Part shown: piece after piece, positions 7,456-17,064 of the stretch
Position numbering within the stretch: position 1 is the stretch's first letter
Layout of the letters: each line of letters opens with the position of its first letter
Assembly: GCF_003610785.1 (NCBI RefSeq)
Contig: NZ_RAQQ01000005.1
Location: 186,001-250,000 of the forward strand
Reading direction: 5' to 3'
DNA from: Micromonospora globbae
GTDB taxonomy: Bacteria > Actinomycetota > Actinomycetes > Mycobacteriales > Micromonosporaceae
Length of the DNA stretch: 64,000 nucleotides
Position numbers and translations under genes: made by a program
Notes under the pieces: model-generated
Database searches by the model: none
Told to the model about the DNA's origin: nothing
What the model saw: only the letters and a program-made list of their open reading frames with translations

Positions 7456-8265
7456 GTGGGCCAAGGTGCCGCTTTTTTCGATCTGGACAAGACCGTCATC
7501 GCGAAGTCGAGCGCCCTGGCGTTCGGTCGCCCGTTCTACCGGGACGGGCTAATCACACGCCGTGACGTGGTCAAGTCGGCGTACGCGCAGCTGATGTTCC
7601 GGCTGGGCGGCACCGACGAGCAGACCATGGCCCGCACACGGGACTACCTGGCCACGCTCTGTAAGGGCTGGCAGGTCGAGCAGGTCCGCCAGATCGTCGC
7701 GGAGACGCTGCACGAGCTGATCAACCCGTACGTGTACGCGGAGGCCGCCGCCCTCATCGAGGAGCACCAGGCGGCGGGCCGGGACGTCGTGCTCGTCTCC
7801 GCCTCCGGCGAGGAGATGGTGCGCCCGATCGGCGAACTGCTCGGGGTCACCGACGTGATCGCGACGCGGATGGCGGTGGAGGACGGCCGGTACAGCGGCG
7901 AGGTCGAGTTCTACGCGGCGGGCCCGAGCAAGGTCGAGGCGGTCACCCGGCTGGCCGCCGAACGCGGCTACGACCTGGCCGACTCGTACGCCTACTCCGA
8001 CTCGTACACCGACCGCCCGCTCCTGGAGTGCGTCGGCCACCCGACCGCCGTGAACCCGGACCGTCAGCTCCGCAAGCTGGCCACCGAGAACGCCTGGCCG
8101 GTGCTGGAGTTCCGCCACCCGATCCCGCTGGGCCGGCGGCTGCGCGAGCGCCCGGCCGTGCCGATGGCGGCGGCCGCGCTCAGCGTCGGTGTCGGGGTGG
8201 CCATCGGCATCGCCTGGTACGGCCGACACCGCCGCACCCGGTCCGCCTCCACCACGACGGCCTGA
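7456..8265 (+). CDS. HAD-IB family phosphatase (Rv3661/SerB-like)
   Basis: A 269-residue haloacid-dehalogenase-type hydrolase. Motif I is FFDLDKTV (catalytic Asp9 and Asp11), motif II is VLVSASGEEMV, and the motif III/IV region is GPSKVEAVTRLA...SYAYSDSYTDRPLLE. A C-terminal hydrophobic segment (AAALSVGVGVAIGIAW) followed by Arg/His suggests membrane tethering. Homologues are annotated as phosphoserine-phosphatase-like or morphological-differentiation proteins; the true substrate is unknown. The GTG at 7456 sets the N-terminus just before motif I. Its neighbours (6C RNA and ssd on one side, the Rv3662c-like gene on the other) reproduce the mycobacterial order. Confidence 0.88.
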   Translation: MGQGAAFFDLDKTVIAKSSALAFGRPFYRDGLITRRDVVKSAYAQLMFRLGGTDEQTMARTRDYLATLCKGWQVEQVRQIVAETLHELINPYVYAEAAALIEEHQAAGRDVVLVSASGEEMVRPIGELLGVTDVIATRMAVEDGRYSGEVEFYAAGPSKVEAVTRLAAERGYDLADSYAYSDSYTDRPLLECVGHPTAVNPDRQLRKLATENAWPVLEFRHPIPLGRRLRERPAVPMAAAALSVGVGVAIGIAWYGRHRRTRSASTTTA

Positions 8266-8293
8266 CCGGGGCGACCGCGGGCGAGCCTCGGCG

Positions 8294-9040
8294 TCAGGAG
8301 GCGGCGAGCACCTCGTCGCCGATGCGGGTGAGCTGGTCGGCGCCCACCTCGACGGCCGTCATGTAGTGCCGCAGCCAGGAGCGGAGACCGTCCGGTGTGC
8401 CGGTGGCGAAGGCGCCGGCCGACCCCACGTACTCCGGTTCCCGCTCATGGTGGCCGACGTCGACGGCGAGCAGGCCGCGCGGGTCGGTGCCGGTGGACAG
8501 GAGCACCAGCCGCGCCGCGCCGCGGGCCACCACGCCGGACGGGCCGGCGAACGGCCGCAGCGCCAGCAGTTCCCCGTGCACGACGGCCGCGAGCACCAGC
8601 GGGGAGACCTTCGTGCCGCCGGCCACGAGGGCGGCGAGGCCGTCGAGGCGGGCGCCGACCACCGGCTCGGGCACCGGCCGCCCCAGCTCCGGCTCGGGTA
8701 CGACGTCACGGGCGGCCAGCACGTGCAGCCGGGCCAGCACCTGCCGGGGCGCCTTCGGCCACAGTTCGGCGAGCCCGGGCAGCGCCCCGGCGACCCGCAG
8801 CGCGCCCTGGAGCACCGGATCGGTGACGGTGCCCGCCCGGACCGCCTCGCGCTCGTGCGCGTACCCCTCGAGCGCGGCGCTCGCCACCGCGGACCGGAGG
8901 CTGACCTCGGCCGCGACCTGGCCGCCGTGCCGGCGCAGCGCGCGGTGCCGCAGCGCCTCGTCGAACCGGTCCCGCGCCTGGCGTACGGCGGGCGCGATGT
9001 CGGCGAGGTCGAGCAGCGGGGCGAGCGGATCGGTGGTCAC
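8294..9040 (-). CDS. Fic-fold-like protein with degenerate catalytic motif (Rv3662c-like)
   Basis: A 248-residue, mostly helical protein. Near residue 50 it has ASAALEGYAHERE, matching the [S/T]xxxE[G/N] inhibitory-helix signature of Fic proteins. The later region HGELLALRPFAGPSGVVARGAARL aligns with the Fic core HPFxxGNGRxxR. The catalytic His is not in its usual place (Arg-Pro-Phe instead of His-Pro-Phe) and the GNGR loop is replaced by GPSG. It may be an inactive AMPylase relative or have another chemistry. The gene is convergent with the HAD gene, 28 nt away, and starts with GTG at 9040, divergent from acs. The alignment is by eye. Confidence 0.65.
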   Translation of the reverse strand: MTTDPLAPLLDLADIAPAVRQARDRFDEALRHRALRRHGGQVAAEVSLRSAVASAALEGYAHEREAVRAGTVTDPVLQGALRVAGALPGLAELWPKAPRQVLARLHVLAARDVVPEPELGRPVPEPVVGARLDGLAALVAGGTKVSPLVLAAVVHGELLALRPFAGPSGVVARGAARLVLLSTGTDPRGLLAVDVGHHEREPEYVGSAGAFATGTPDGLRSWLRHYMTAVEVGADQLTRIGDEVLAAS

Positions 9041-9286
9041 CCCGCCACGCTAGCGACCCGCCCTGCGGCCCAGTGACCAACCGGCCGCGAATATCGCCCG
9101 GGCCACCGGGCGAGGCGCGTCAGGACGAGGGGTCGACGATCGGTCGGCAGGGGCCCCACGTGCAACTGGGCGCGGCGCGGCGGCCGTTGAGCGCGGTGCG
9201 GGCGGCCGGCGGTCGCCACCGTTGGGCGGCCGGACTAACCTCTCCCCCAGACGAGACGCAGGTCACCCGAGCGACGAGGAGTACGG

Positions 9287-11275
9287 ATGAGCGAGGCATT
9301 GGCCAACTTGCTGAACGAGACGCGCCAGTTCCCGCCACCGGCCGAACTCGCCGCGAACGCCAACGTGAAGGCCGACGCGTACGACGAGGCGGCGGCCGAC
9401 CGGCTGGCCTTCTGGGAGCGGCAGGCCGGGCGGCTGACCTGGGCGAAGCAGTGGGACCAGGTGCTCGACTGGTCGAACGCGCCGTTCGCGAAGTGGTTCG
9501 TCGGCGGCCAGCTCAACGTCGCGTACAACTGCCTGGACCGACACGTGGAGGCCGGCCGCGGTGACAAGGTGGCGATCCACTGGGAGGGCGAGCCGGGCGA
9601 CACGCGGACGCTCACGTACGCGGATCTGCACAGGCTGACCTGCCAGGCGGCGAACGCGCTGACCGACCTGGGCGTCACCGCGGGCGACCGGGTGGCCATC
9701 TACCTGCCGATGATCCCGGAGGCCGCGGTCGCGATGCTCGCGTGCGCCCGGATCGGCGCCACGCACAGCGTGGTCTTCGGCGGCTTCTCGGCCGACGCGC
9801 TGACCAACCGGATCCAGGACGCCTCCGCGAAGGTGGTCATCACCGCGGACGGCGGCTTCCGGCGGGGCAAGCCGTCGGCGCTGAAGCCGACCGTCGACGA
9901 GGCGGTGGCGAAGTGCCCGTCGGTGGAGCACGTGCTGGTGGTCCGCCGCACCGGGGAGGACGTCGCCTGGTCGGAGAAGGACCACTGGTGGCACGAGACG
10001 GTCGAGACGGCCTCGCCCGAGCACACCGCGCAGCCGTTCGACGCCGAGCACCCGCTGTTCATCCTCTACACCAGCGGCACCACCGCCCGGCCGAAGGGCA
10101 TCCTGCACACGACCGGCGGCTACCTCACGCAGACGTCGTACACGACGCACGCGGTCTTCGACCTGAAGCCGGAGACGGACGTCTACTGGTGCACGGCGGA
10201 CATCGGCTGGGTCACCGGCCACTCCTACATCGTGTACGGGCCGCTCTCCAACGGTGCCACCCAGGTGATGTACGAGGGCACCCCGGACACGCCGCACAAG
10301 GGCCGGCTGTGGGAGATCGTCGACAGGTACAAGGTGACGATCCTCTACACGGCGCCGACCCTGATCCGCACGATGATGAAGTGGGGCGAGGACATCCCGG
10401 CCGGGTACGACCTCTCCTCGCTGCGGCTGCTCGGCAGTGTCGGGGAGCCGATCAACCCGGAGGCGTGGATCTGGTATCGCCAGCACATCGGCCGGGGTGA
10501 GCTGCCCGTCGTGGACACCTGGTGGCAGACCGAGACGGGAGCCATCATGATCTCCCCGCTGCCGGGCGTGACCGAGGCGAAGCCGGGCAGCGCCATGACG
10601 CCGCTGCCGGGGATCGTCGCCGACGTGGTGGACGACCAGGGCGCGTCGGTGCCGAACGGCGGCGGCGGGTACCTGGTGCTTAAGGAGCCGTGGCCGTCGA
10701 TGCTGCGGACGGTCTGGGGCGACGACAACCGCTTCCTCGATACGTACTGGTCGCGGTTCGGCGCGGGCGCCAACAGCGGCGGCGACTGGGTCTACTTCGC
10801 CGGTGACGGCGCGAAGAAGGACGACGACGGGCACATCTGGCTGCTCGGCCGGGTGGACGACGTGATGCTGGTGTCCGGGCACAACATCTCCACCACGGAG
10901 GTCGAGTCGGCCCTCGTCAGCCACCCGTCGGTGGCCGAGGCGGCGGTGGTCGGCGCCACCGACCCGACCACCGGGCAGGCCATCGTGGCGTTCGCCATCC
11001 CGCGCGGCAGCGCGGAGACCGGCGGCGAGGCGGGCGAGCAGCTCATCGCCGACCTGCGCAACCACGTGGCGAAGACGCTCGGCCCGATCGCCAAGCCGCG
11101 GCAGATCATGCTGGTGCCCGAGCTGCCGAAGACCCGCTCCGGCAAGATCATGCGCCGGCTGCTGCGGGACGTGGCCGAGCACCGGTCGCTGGGGGACGTC
11201 ACCACCCTCCAGGACTCCTCGGTCATGGAGCTGATCTCCGCCGGCATGGGCGGCGGCAAGTCCGACGAGGACTGA
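9287..11275 (+). CDS. acs: Acetyl-CoA synthetase (acetate--CoA ligase)
   Basis: A 662-residue AMP-forming ligase making acetyl-CoA from acetate, ATP and CoA. Visible hallmarks: the adenylation loop YTSGTTARPKGI near residue 260, DTWWQTETGAIMISP (acetyl-pocket and A5 region), LLGRVDDVMLVSGHNIS (A8 hinge) and the C-terminal TRSGKIMRR with the acetylatable lysine near residue 620. Length and motifs are full and typical. The ATG at 9287 has GAGGAG upstream. The 246-nt divergent gap to the Fic-like gene presumably holds its promoter. A strong hairpin terminator follows. Order and content resemble the Rv3667 neighbourhood. Confidence 0.97.
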   Translation: MSEALANLLNETRQFPPPAELAANANVKADAYDEAAADRLAFWERQAGRLTWAKQWDQVLDWSNAPFAKWFVGGQLNVAYNCLDRHVEAGRGDKVAIHWEGEPGDTRTLTYADLHRLTCQAANALTDLGVTAGDRVAIYLPMIPEAAVAMLACARIGATHSVVFGGFSADALTNRIQDASAKVVITADGGFRRGKPSALKPTVDEAVAKCPSVEHVLVVRRTGEDVAWSEKDHWWHETVETASPEHTAQPFDAEHPLFILYTSGTTARPKGILHTTGGYLTQTSYTTHAVFDLKPETDVYWCTADIGWVTGHSYIVYGPLSNGATQVMYEGTPDTPHKGRLWEIVDRYKVTILYTAPTLIRTMMKWGEDIPAGYDLSSLRLLGSVGEPINPEAWIWYRQHIGRGELPVVDTWWQTETGAIMISPLPGVTEAKPGSAMTPLPGIVADVVDDQGASVPNGGGGYLVLKEPWPSMLRTVWGDDNRFLDTYWSRFGAGANSGGDWVYFAGDGAKKDDDGHIWLLGRVDDVMLVSGHNISTTEVESALVSHPSVAEAAVVGATDPTTGQAIVAFAIPRGSAETGGEAGEQLIADLRNHVAKTLGPIAKPRQIMLVPELPKTRSGKIMRRLLRDVAEHRSLGDVTTLQDSSVMELISAGMGGGKSDED

Positions 11276-11292
11276 CGCAGGTCGTACACCGT

Positions 11293-11325
11293 GGAGGGTG
11301 GCGGTCCGGTGGGCCGCCACCCTCC
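11293..11325 (+). terminator. Hairpin terminator after acs
   Basis: A 12-bp perfect stem (GGAGGGTGGCGG / CCGCCACCCTCC) with a nine-base loop sits 17 nt after the acs stop. A weak T-containing stretch (gtcgtgtctt) follows. The remaining 11326-11540 gap holds a short TTCGACGG direct repeat and the leader of the next gene. Confidence 0.75.
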
Positions 11326-11540
11326 GTCGTGTCTTACGGTCCGCAACCACACCCGGTACGCGGTGTCACATCGGTCGGTCGGAGGAACCGCGAGAAGCTG
11401 AACGGACACAGGCAGGCTTCGACCCCTGTCGCTGCGGTCCCCTCGTGCTTTAGGTTCACGCAGGCCGCGTCGTTTCGACGGATGTCACTTCGACGGGACG
11501 GCCGGCAGTCCTGCCTCCCATGCCCGAGAAACGGAGCGGC

Positions 11541-14336
11541 ATGAACAGACAACCGCAGTCCGGGTCGCGCCGGCGCCTACTCGTCGCGCTACCCGCCATC
11601 GCCCTCGCTGCCACGTCACTGACCGTGGCGGGCAGCGCGGCGGCCGAGACGACCTCGGCCGCCCCCCTGGCGGTGATCGGAGCCGACGAGCACTACATCA
11701 ACTACGCCGAACCGGAGGTGCAGCCGGACACGGCCGGCCGCGAGGTCAAGGGCAAGGACGGCGTGTACGTCCCGAAGTTCGACGACCTTCGCGAGTTCGA
11801 CCGTAAGCACGCCCGCGGCAACCCGCTGGCCGCGCGGGAGCTCGCCCGGATCGAGGCCAAGTCGATCAAGACCGGGAAGAACCCGCGGAACATCAAGCGG
11901 GCCCCGTCCACCCAGACGGCGAAGCTGCTGACGCTGCTGGTCGAGTTCAACGACCAGGCCAACGACGACTTCACCAACGTCATGGTGCCGAGGACGGTGT
12001 TCGAGGACCGTACCTGCGTCCCGGGCACCGTGCAGAACGGCCCGAAGCACAACAACATCCCGAACCCGGCGAGCCTGCCCCACAAGGACAACAACTCCAT
12101 GTGGGTGCCGGACTTCTCGCCGCAGCACTACGACAAGATGCTCTACACGAAGCGGGGCATCACCGAGCGGGTGCGCAAGGACCTGCGGGGCCCCGACGGC
12201 CGGCCCGGCATCGACATCTCCGGTCGCACGATGCACAACATGTACCTGGAGATGTCCAAGGGCGCGTACACGGTCGACGGGCAGGCCAGCCCCTGGATCA
12301 CCGTGCCGCACTCGGAGGCCTGGTACGCCGCGAACCGCTGCTTCCAGGACGAGAACGGCAACTGGGTCGCCGGCCGTGAGCAGTCGATGAACGGCCACCC
12401 GGAGAACCCGGCCGGCGTGGGCCGGCTGGCCACCGACGCGATCGACGCCCTGGCCGCCATGGACCCGGACTTCCCGTGGGCCGACTACGACATCGAGGAC
12501 CAGGGCGACCGGGACGGTGACGGCAACGTCTTCGAGCCGGACGGCGTGATCGACCACCTGGTGCTGGTGCACGCCGGCAAGGGCAAGTCGAGCGGCGGTG
12601 GCGCGCAGGGCGTGTACGCCGTCTGGGCGCACTCCTCGACGGTGACGGGCGGCTACCGCATCCCGGGCACCAACCTCCAGGTGTCGAACTACATCGTCCA
12701 GCCGGAGGACGCCGGCGTCGGTGTGTTCGCCCACGAGTTCGGCCACGACCTCGGTCTGCCGGACCTCTACGACACGTCCGGCGCGGCCGACTCCGACGTG
12801 GACTTCTGGGACCTGATGGCGTCCGGGTCGCACTCCGGTGAGATCTTCCAGGCGCTGCCGACCCACATGGGTCTGTGGGACAAGTGGGTCCTCGGCTGGG
12901 CCGACCCGCTCACCATCGCCCCCGGCTCGAAGTCGCGCACGGTGAAGGTCGGGCAGACCTCGCGTACGCCGCGCGGCACGGAGGACGGCATCAAGGTCGA
13001 CCTGCCGGACAAGGTCATCACGCTGGCCACGCCGCACAGCGGGTCCAACATGTGGCACGGCGGCAACGACCAGGACTGGGCCGACGTCAAGCTGACCCGT
13101 TCGGTCGACGTGCCGGCGGCCGCGGACGCGAAGTTCTGGATGTGGAACAACTACGTCATCGAGCAGGACTGGGACTACGGCTTCGTCGAGGTCTCGACGG
13201 ACGGCGGCACCTCCTGGACCGAGCTGAAGGTGTACGACGAGGCCGGCAACCTGGTCAGCACCGATGACAACTACCAGGACCCGAACGGCCGCATGCACGA
13301 CTTCGGCGGCAAGAAGTACGGCCTGACCGGCACCACCGACGGCTGGCGCCACGACTACGTCGACCTGTCGCCGTACGCGGGGACGACCGTCCAGCTGCGG
13401 CTGCGTCAGGCGACCGACGAGGCGTTCGTCGAGCGGGGCTGGTTCGCCGACGACTTCTCGGTGACCGGCGGCGGCGCCACCACGTGGAGCGACGACGTGG
13501 AGAGCGGCGCCAACGGCTGGACGGCGACCGGCGGCACCTTCGTCGACACCAGCGGCACGGGCTGGCGGATCACCAGCGGCACCGAGGTCCAGGCCCACTA
13601 CTACCTGGCGGAGTGGCGCAACTTCGACGGCTTCGACAAGGGCCTGAAGTACGCCTACGACACGGTCTACTCGCGCGACGCGTGGAAGGTCGACCGGATC
13701 GCGTACAACGCCCCGGGCATGCTGGTCTGGTACCGGGACACCACGCTCGGCGACTCGAACGCGGTCACCGGGCAGCTCACCGCTCTGCCGAGCTACGGCG
13801 CGAAGGGTGGTCTGCTGATCGTCGACTCGCACTTCGACCCGCTGCGTCGTCGCGGCACGGCGGCCGAGAAGGACCCGTCGGTGCAGGACAACCTGCCGAG
13901 CCGTCCGCAGTCGTCGAACGCGGCGTTCTCGCTGAACCCGACCTACCCCTTCCAGGAGTGCCTGGAGGCCGCGGGCGAGCCGTACAGCGAGTACTGCACC
14001 AAGTTCGGGCCGCAGGCGCCGGTGAAGACGTTCACGGACGCCAAGGGGTGGTACCCGGGCATCGAGATCCGGGACGGCGCGGCGTACGCCCGTGACGTCG
14101 ACGCGTCGGTCGTGCTGCCGTCGCGGAACAACGCGCCGTACACCACCCGGGTGACCCACCCGGACGGCACGCCGGCGCCGGAGTTCTACGGCGTGACGCT
14201 CGGTGGCGGGGCCATCGTGCTGGGCACGGGCAACCCGGGTGACCAGGGCGTCAACTTCGGCGTCTCGCTCACCGTCAAGAAGGCGGCGAGGGACAACTCG
14301 TACGCCATGATCCAGGTGACCCCGGCGCGGAACTGA
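11541..14336 (+). CDS. Secreted M6 family metalloprotease (immune inhibitor A), copy 1
   Basis: A 931-residue exported zinc protease. The signal peptide is clear: NRQPQSGSRRRLLVA, a hydrophobic core, then GSAAAETT. The catalytic motif HEFGHDLGLPD starts at residue ~398 (HExxH plus a downstream third ligand), and a Met-containing turn DLMASGSHSG follows. Beta-sandwich, MAM/VEG-like domains in the C-terminal half contain WFADDFSVTGGG and DWDYGFVEVSTDGG. A Ca-binding-like DRDGDGNVFEPDG precedes the active site. Immune inhibitor A enzymes degrade host or environmental proteins. Start at ATG 11541, with GGAG eight bases upstream; an in-frame ATG at 11520 is less well placed. First of three tandem paralogues. 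Confidence 0.93.
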   Translation: MNRQPQSGSRRRLLVALPAIALAATSLTVAGSAAAETTSAAPLAVIGADEHYINYAEPEVQPDTAGREVKGKDGVYVPKFDDLREFDRKHARGNPLAARELARIEAKSIKTGKNPRNIKRAPSTQTAKLLTLLVEFNDQANDDFTNVMVPRTVFEDRTCVPGTVQNGPKHNNIPNPASLPHKDNNSMWVPDFSPQHYDKMLYTKRGITERVRKDLRGPDGRPGIDISGRTMHNMYLEMSKGAYTVDGQASPWITVPHSEAWYAANRCFQDENGNWVAGREQSMNGHPENPAGVGRLATDAIDALAAMDPDFPWADYDIEDQGDRDGDGNVFEPDGVIDHLVLVHAGKGKSSGGGAQGVYAVWAHSSTVTGGYRIPGTNLQVSNYIVQPEDAGVGVFAHEFGHDLGLPDLYDTSGAADSDVDFWDLMASGSHSGEIFQALPTHMGLWDKWVLGWADPLTIAPGSKSRTVKVGQTSRTPRGTEDGIKVDLPDKVITLATPHSGSNMWHGGNDQDWADVKLTRSVDVPAAADAKFWMWNNYVIEQDWDYGFVEVSTDGGTSWTELKVYDEAGNLVSTDDNYQDPNGRMHDFGGKKYGLTGTTDGWRHDYVDLSPYAGTTVQLRLRQATDEAFVERGWFADDFSVTGGGATTWSDDVESGANGWTATGGTFVDTSGTGWRITSGTEVQAHYYLAEWRNFDGFDKGLKYAYDTVYSRDAWKVDRIAYNAPGMLVWYRDTTLGDSNAVTGQLTALPSYGAKGGLLIVDSHFDPLRRRGTAAEKDPSVQDNLPSRPQSSNAAFSLNPTYPFQECLEAAGEPYSEYCTKFGPQAPVKTFTDAKGWYPGIEIRDGAAYARDVDASVVLPSRNNAPYTTRVTHPDGTPAPEFYGVTLGGGAIVLGTGNPGDQGVNFGVSLTVKKAARDNSYAMIQVTPARN

Positions 14337-14354
14337 CCGACCGGCCGAATCCGT

Positions 14355-14390
14355 GCGGCCCGTCCGGAGCGTGTGCTCCGGGCGGGCCGC
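14355..14390 (+). terminator. Hairpin terminator after M6 protease 1
   Basis: A 16-bp stem with one G-T wobble (14355-14370 / 14375-14390) and a GTGT loop lies 19 nt after the stop codon. There is no U-tract, as is common for actinobacterial terminators. Confidence 0.7.
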
Positions 14391-14537
14391 TCGCCGTCGC
14401 GGTGTTCCGTAGGACCAGGGGACCCGTCCCTCACACCCGGCGCGCCTTCGGTCGGCGTTCGGCGTGACATTTTCGGGAGCCCCAGCGCTCCACTCTCGGG
14501 CACCCCATAACCATCGTCACGCTGCGTGTCCGTGACC

Positions 14538-14552
14538 TAAACGTAACGTTTA
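14538..14552. promoter_or_regulatory. Perfect 15-nt palindrome TAAACGT-A-ACGTTTA
   Basis: An AT-rich perfect inverted repeat (7 bp arms, one central base) stands out in GC-rich sequence about 190 bases upstream of the second protease gene. It looks like a repressor or activator site; the protein is unknown. The surrounding 14391-14679 stretch carries no recognisable gene. Confidence 0.45.
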
Positions 14553-14679
14553 CTGTTGCCTCGGGCTACGGTCGCTTTGCCCTGAATTTCCCGTCCATAT
14601 CTGGGCGAAACAGCGAACCGGCACCGGCAATTGACCCGTGACAAGCGCCTACTCCTCTGTAAGGGTGAGTGACGCTTCT

Positions 14680-14713
14680 CATGACAGTCGCTGCGTTCGA
14701 GCATCCTGTCATG
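14680..14713. promoter_or_regulatory. Inverted repeat CATGACAG...CTGTCATG in the protease 2 leader
   Basis: Two perfect 8-bp arms separated by 18 bases end 13 bases before the AAAGGAGG ribosome binding site of the second M6 protease. It could be an operator for a dimeric regulator or a leader hairpin. Confidence 0.4.
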
Positions 14714-14739
14714 TAACAGATCCACAAAGGAGGGACCCT

Positions 14740-17046
14740 TTGAGGAGACGAGTCACAGCCGGCCTGGCCACCGCCACGGCCGCGCTGCTGGCGGCGGGAG
14801 TCGTGGCGACGCCGGCCTCCGGCGCCCCGGCGGCGGGCCCGACCCCCAGTTCCGACAAGGCCAAGCACGGCAGGGACAACCTCCCCGATCCGAAGGCGGA
14901 TCAGCAGCGGGAGATCCGGAAGCAGGCCATCGCCGACCTGCTCTCCGGCAAGGCCAAGCTCCAGACGCGCAACGGCTCGAAGGTCATCAAGGTCAAGGAC
15001 GACGTCTTCGTCGAGTACCAGCAGCCCCCGAAGGTCGACCCCATCTTCACGATGCTCGTCAACTTCGGTGACAAGATCGACCCGCGGACCGGCGGCGCCC
15101 CCGGCCCGGTGGTCAACCAGATCCCGGAGCCCGACCGCGACTGGGACGGCAGCGCCACCGACGACAACAGCACGATGTGGCGACCCGACTTCCACCGCGA
15201 GCACTACGTCGACATGTTCTACGGCGACGGCGAGTCGATGCGGGACTTCTACCTGAAGCAGTCCGGCGGCCGCTACACCGTCGGCGGCGACGTCACCGAC
15301 TGGGTGACCGTGCCGTTCAACGAGGCCCGGTACGGCTCGAACAACATCCCGGAGAGCGACGGCTACTGGAACTTCATCAAGGACAGCGCCAGCGCGTGGT
15401 ACGACTCCCAGGTCGCCGCGGGCAAGAGCCCGGAGCAGATCAAGGAGTACCTGGCGCAGTTCGACGTGTGGGACCGGTACGACTTCGACGGCGACGGCGA
15501 CTTCAACGAGCCCGACGGCTACATCGACCACTTCCAGGCCGTGCACGCCGGTGAGGGCGAGGAGGCCGGTGGCGGCGCCGAGGGCGAGGACGCCATCTGG
15601 TCGCACCGCTGGGCCGCGTTCCCGAACCTGGCCGGCAGCGCCGGCCCGGCGAACAACAAGGCCGGCGGCGTGCAGATCGGCGACACCGGCATCTGGATCC
15701 GCGACTACACCACCGAGCCGGAGAACGGCGGCCTGGGCGTGTTCGCCCACGAGTACGGCCACGACCTCGGCCTGCCGGACCTCTACGACACCGCCGGCGG
15801 CGACAACGGCGTCGGGTTCTGGAGCCTCATGGCGTCCGGCTCGTGGCTGGGCCACGGCACCGAGGACATCGGGACGACCCCCGGCTACATGGACCCGTGG
15901 TCGAAGCTCTTCCTCGGGTGGCTGAACCACTACACCGTCGAGTACGGCGAGGGCACCACCCAGGTGACGCTCGGCCCGGCCGGTGACAGCGACGGCCCGA
16001 AGGCCCAGGCCGTCGTGGTGAACCTGCCCGCGCAGACCCAGACCACCGAGTACAACACGCCGTACGGCGGGTCGTACGAGTGGTGGGGCGGCAGCGCCGA
16101 CGACCTCAACACCACCCTCACCCGGCAGCTCGACCTGACCGGCGCCACCTCCGCCTCGATCAACGCCAAGGCGTGGTACGACATCGAGGAGGACTACGAC
16201 TACCTCTACGCCGAGGTGTCGACCGACAACGGCGCGAGCTGGACGCCGGTGAGCAGCCCGCTCATCGACGCCGGGGAGACCGGTGTCGACGGCTCGTCCA
16301 GCGGCGCCTGGGTGGACCTGAACTACGACCTGTCGGCGTACGCCGGCAAGGTGGTCCAGTTCCGCTACCGCTACCAGAGCGACGGCGGCGTGCACCTCGC
16401 CGGCGCGTTCCTGGACGACATCTCGCTGGTCCGCGACGGCGCCGTCGCCTGGACCGACGACGCCGAGACGCTCGCTCCCGAGTGGACCGCCCGCGGCTTC
16501 ACCCGGATGGGCGGCGCGGTGACCGCCGAGTACCCCCGCTTCTACATCGCGGAGAACCGGACCTACTTCGGGTACGACGACACGCTGCGGACCGGTGGGT
16601 ACAACTACGGCTTCACCAACACCCGGCCGAACTGGGTCGAGCGGTTCGCGAACCAGCCCGGCATGCTGGTCTGGTACGTGAACTACGCCTACGGCGACAA
16701 CAACACGTCCGAGCACCCGGGCTACGGCCTGAACCTGCCGGTCGACGTCCGTCCGGGCCCGATCGTGGTTCCCGGCCAGGGCACCATCACCAACCGGCGC
16801 AGCACCTTCGACGCGACGTTCAGCCGCAAGCAGAAGCCGGCGCAGACCTTCCACCTCAACGGGGTGGGCGTCACCGTGCCGAAGCTGAAGGCCAACCCGG
16901 TCTTCGACGACAGCGTGGTGGACCGCTACTGGTCCCCGCAGAACGAGCAGAACTCGGTGAAGGTGGCCGGTACCGGCACCCGCATCGAGATCGTGCAGCA
17001 GGGCATCCACGCGAGCGACGACATGGTCGTGCGGATCACCAACTGA
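14740..17046 (+). CDS. Secreted M6 family metalloprotease (immune inhibitor A), copy 2
   Basis: A 768-residue exported protease starting at an unusual TTG. The choice is strongly supported by AAAGGAGG six bases upstream and by the resulting signal peptide (MRRRVTAGLATATAALLAAG, then ATPASGAPA). The propeptide is about 110 residues. The active site HEYGHDLGLPDLYD begins near residue 337, the Ca-like loop DFDGDGDFNEPDG precedes it and the Met-turn is SLMASGSWLG. C-terminal beta domains repeat the pattern YDYLYAEVSTDNGASW. It shares the LLSGKAKLQTRNGSKVIKVKDD propeptide style with copy 3. Transcription is likely independent: it has its own leader and terminator. Confidence 0.94.
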   Translation: MRRRVTAGLATATAALLAAGVVATPASGAPAAGPTPSSDKAKHGRDNLPDPKADQQREIRKQAIADLLSGKAKLQTRNGSKVIKVKDDVFVEYQQPPKVDPIFTMLVNFGDKIDPRTGGAPGPVVNQIPEPDRDWDGSATDDNSTMWRPDFHREHYVDMFYGDGESMRDFYLKQSGGRYTVGGDVTDWVTVPFNEARYGSNNIPESDGYWNFIKDSASAWYDSQVAAGKSPEQIKEYLAQFDVWDRYDFDGDGDFNEPDGYIDHFQAVHAGEGEEAGGGAEGEDAIWSHRWAAFPNLAGSAGPANNKAGGVQIGDTGIWIRDYTTEPENGGLGVFAHEYGHDLGLPDLYDTAGGDNGVGFWSLMASGSWLGHGTEDIGTTPGYMDPWSKLFLGWLNHYTVEYGEGTTQVTLGPAGDSDGPKAQAVVVNLPAQTQTTEYNTPYGGSYEWWGGSADDLNTTLTRQLDLTGATSASINAKAWYDIEEDYDYLYAEVSTDNGASWTPVSSPLIDAGETGVDGSSSGAWVDLNYDLSAYAGKVVQFRYRYQSDGGVHLAGAFLDDISLVRDGAVAWTDDAETLAPEWTARGFTRMGGAVTAEYPRFYIAENRTYFGYDDTLRTGGYNYGFTNTRPNWVERFANQPGMLVWYVNYAYGDNNTSEHPGYGLNLPVDVRPGPIVVPGQGTITNRRSTFDATFSRKQKPAQTFHLNGVGVTVPKLKANPVFDDSVVDRYWSPQNEQNSVKVAGTGTRIEIVQQGIHASDDMVVRITN

Positions 17047-17064
17047 TTCACACGAGCGACCCGG

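Noticed and set aside
11616-14159. Minus-strand open frame of ~850 codons opposite M6 protease 1
   Set aside because: Val/Arg/Leu/His-rich antisense translation of a clear exported protease.
14631-14664. SigA-type promoter TTGACC ... before M6 protease 2
   Set aside because: TTGACC is a good -35, but no acceptable -10 lies at 16-18 bases, so it was not annotated.
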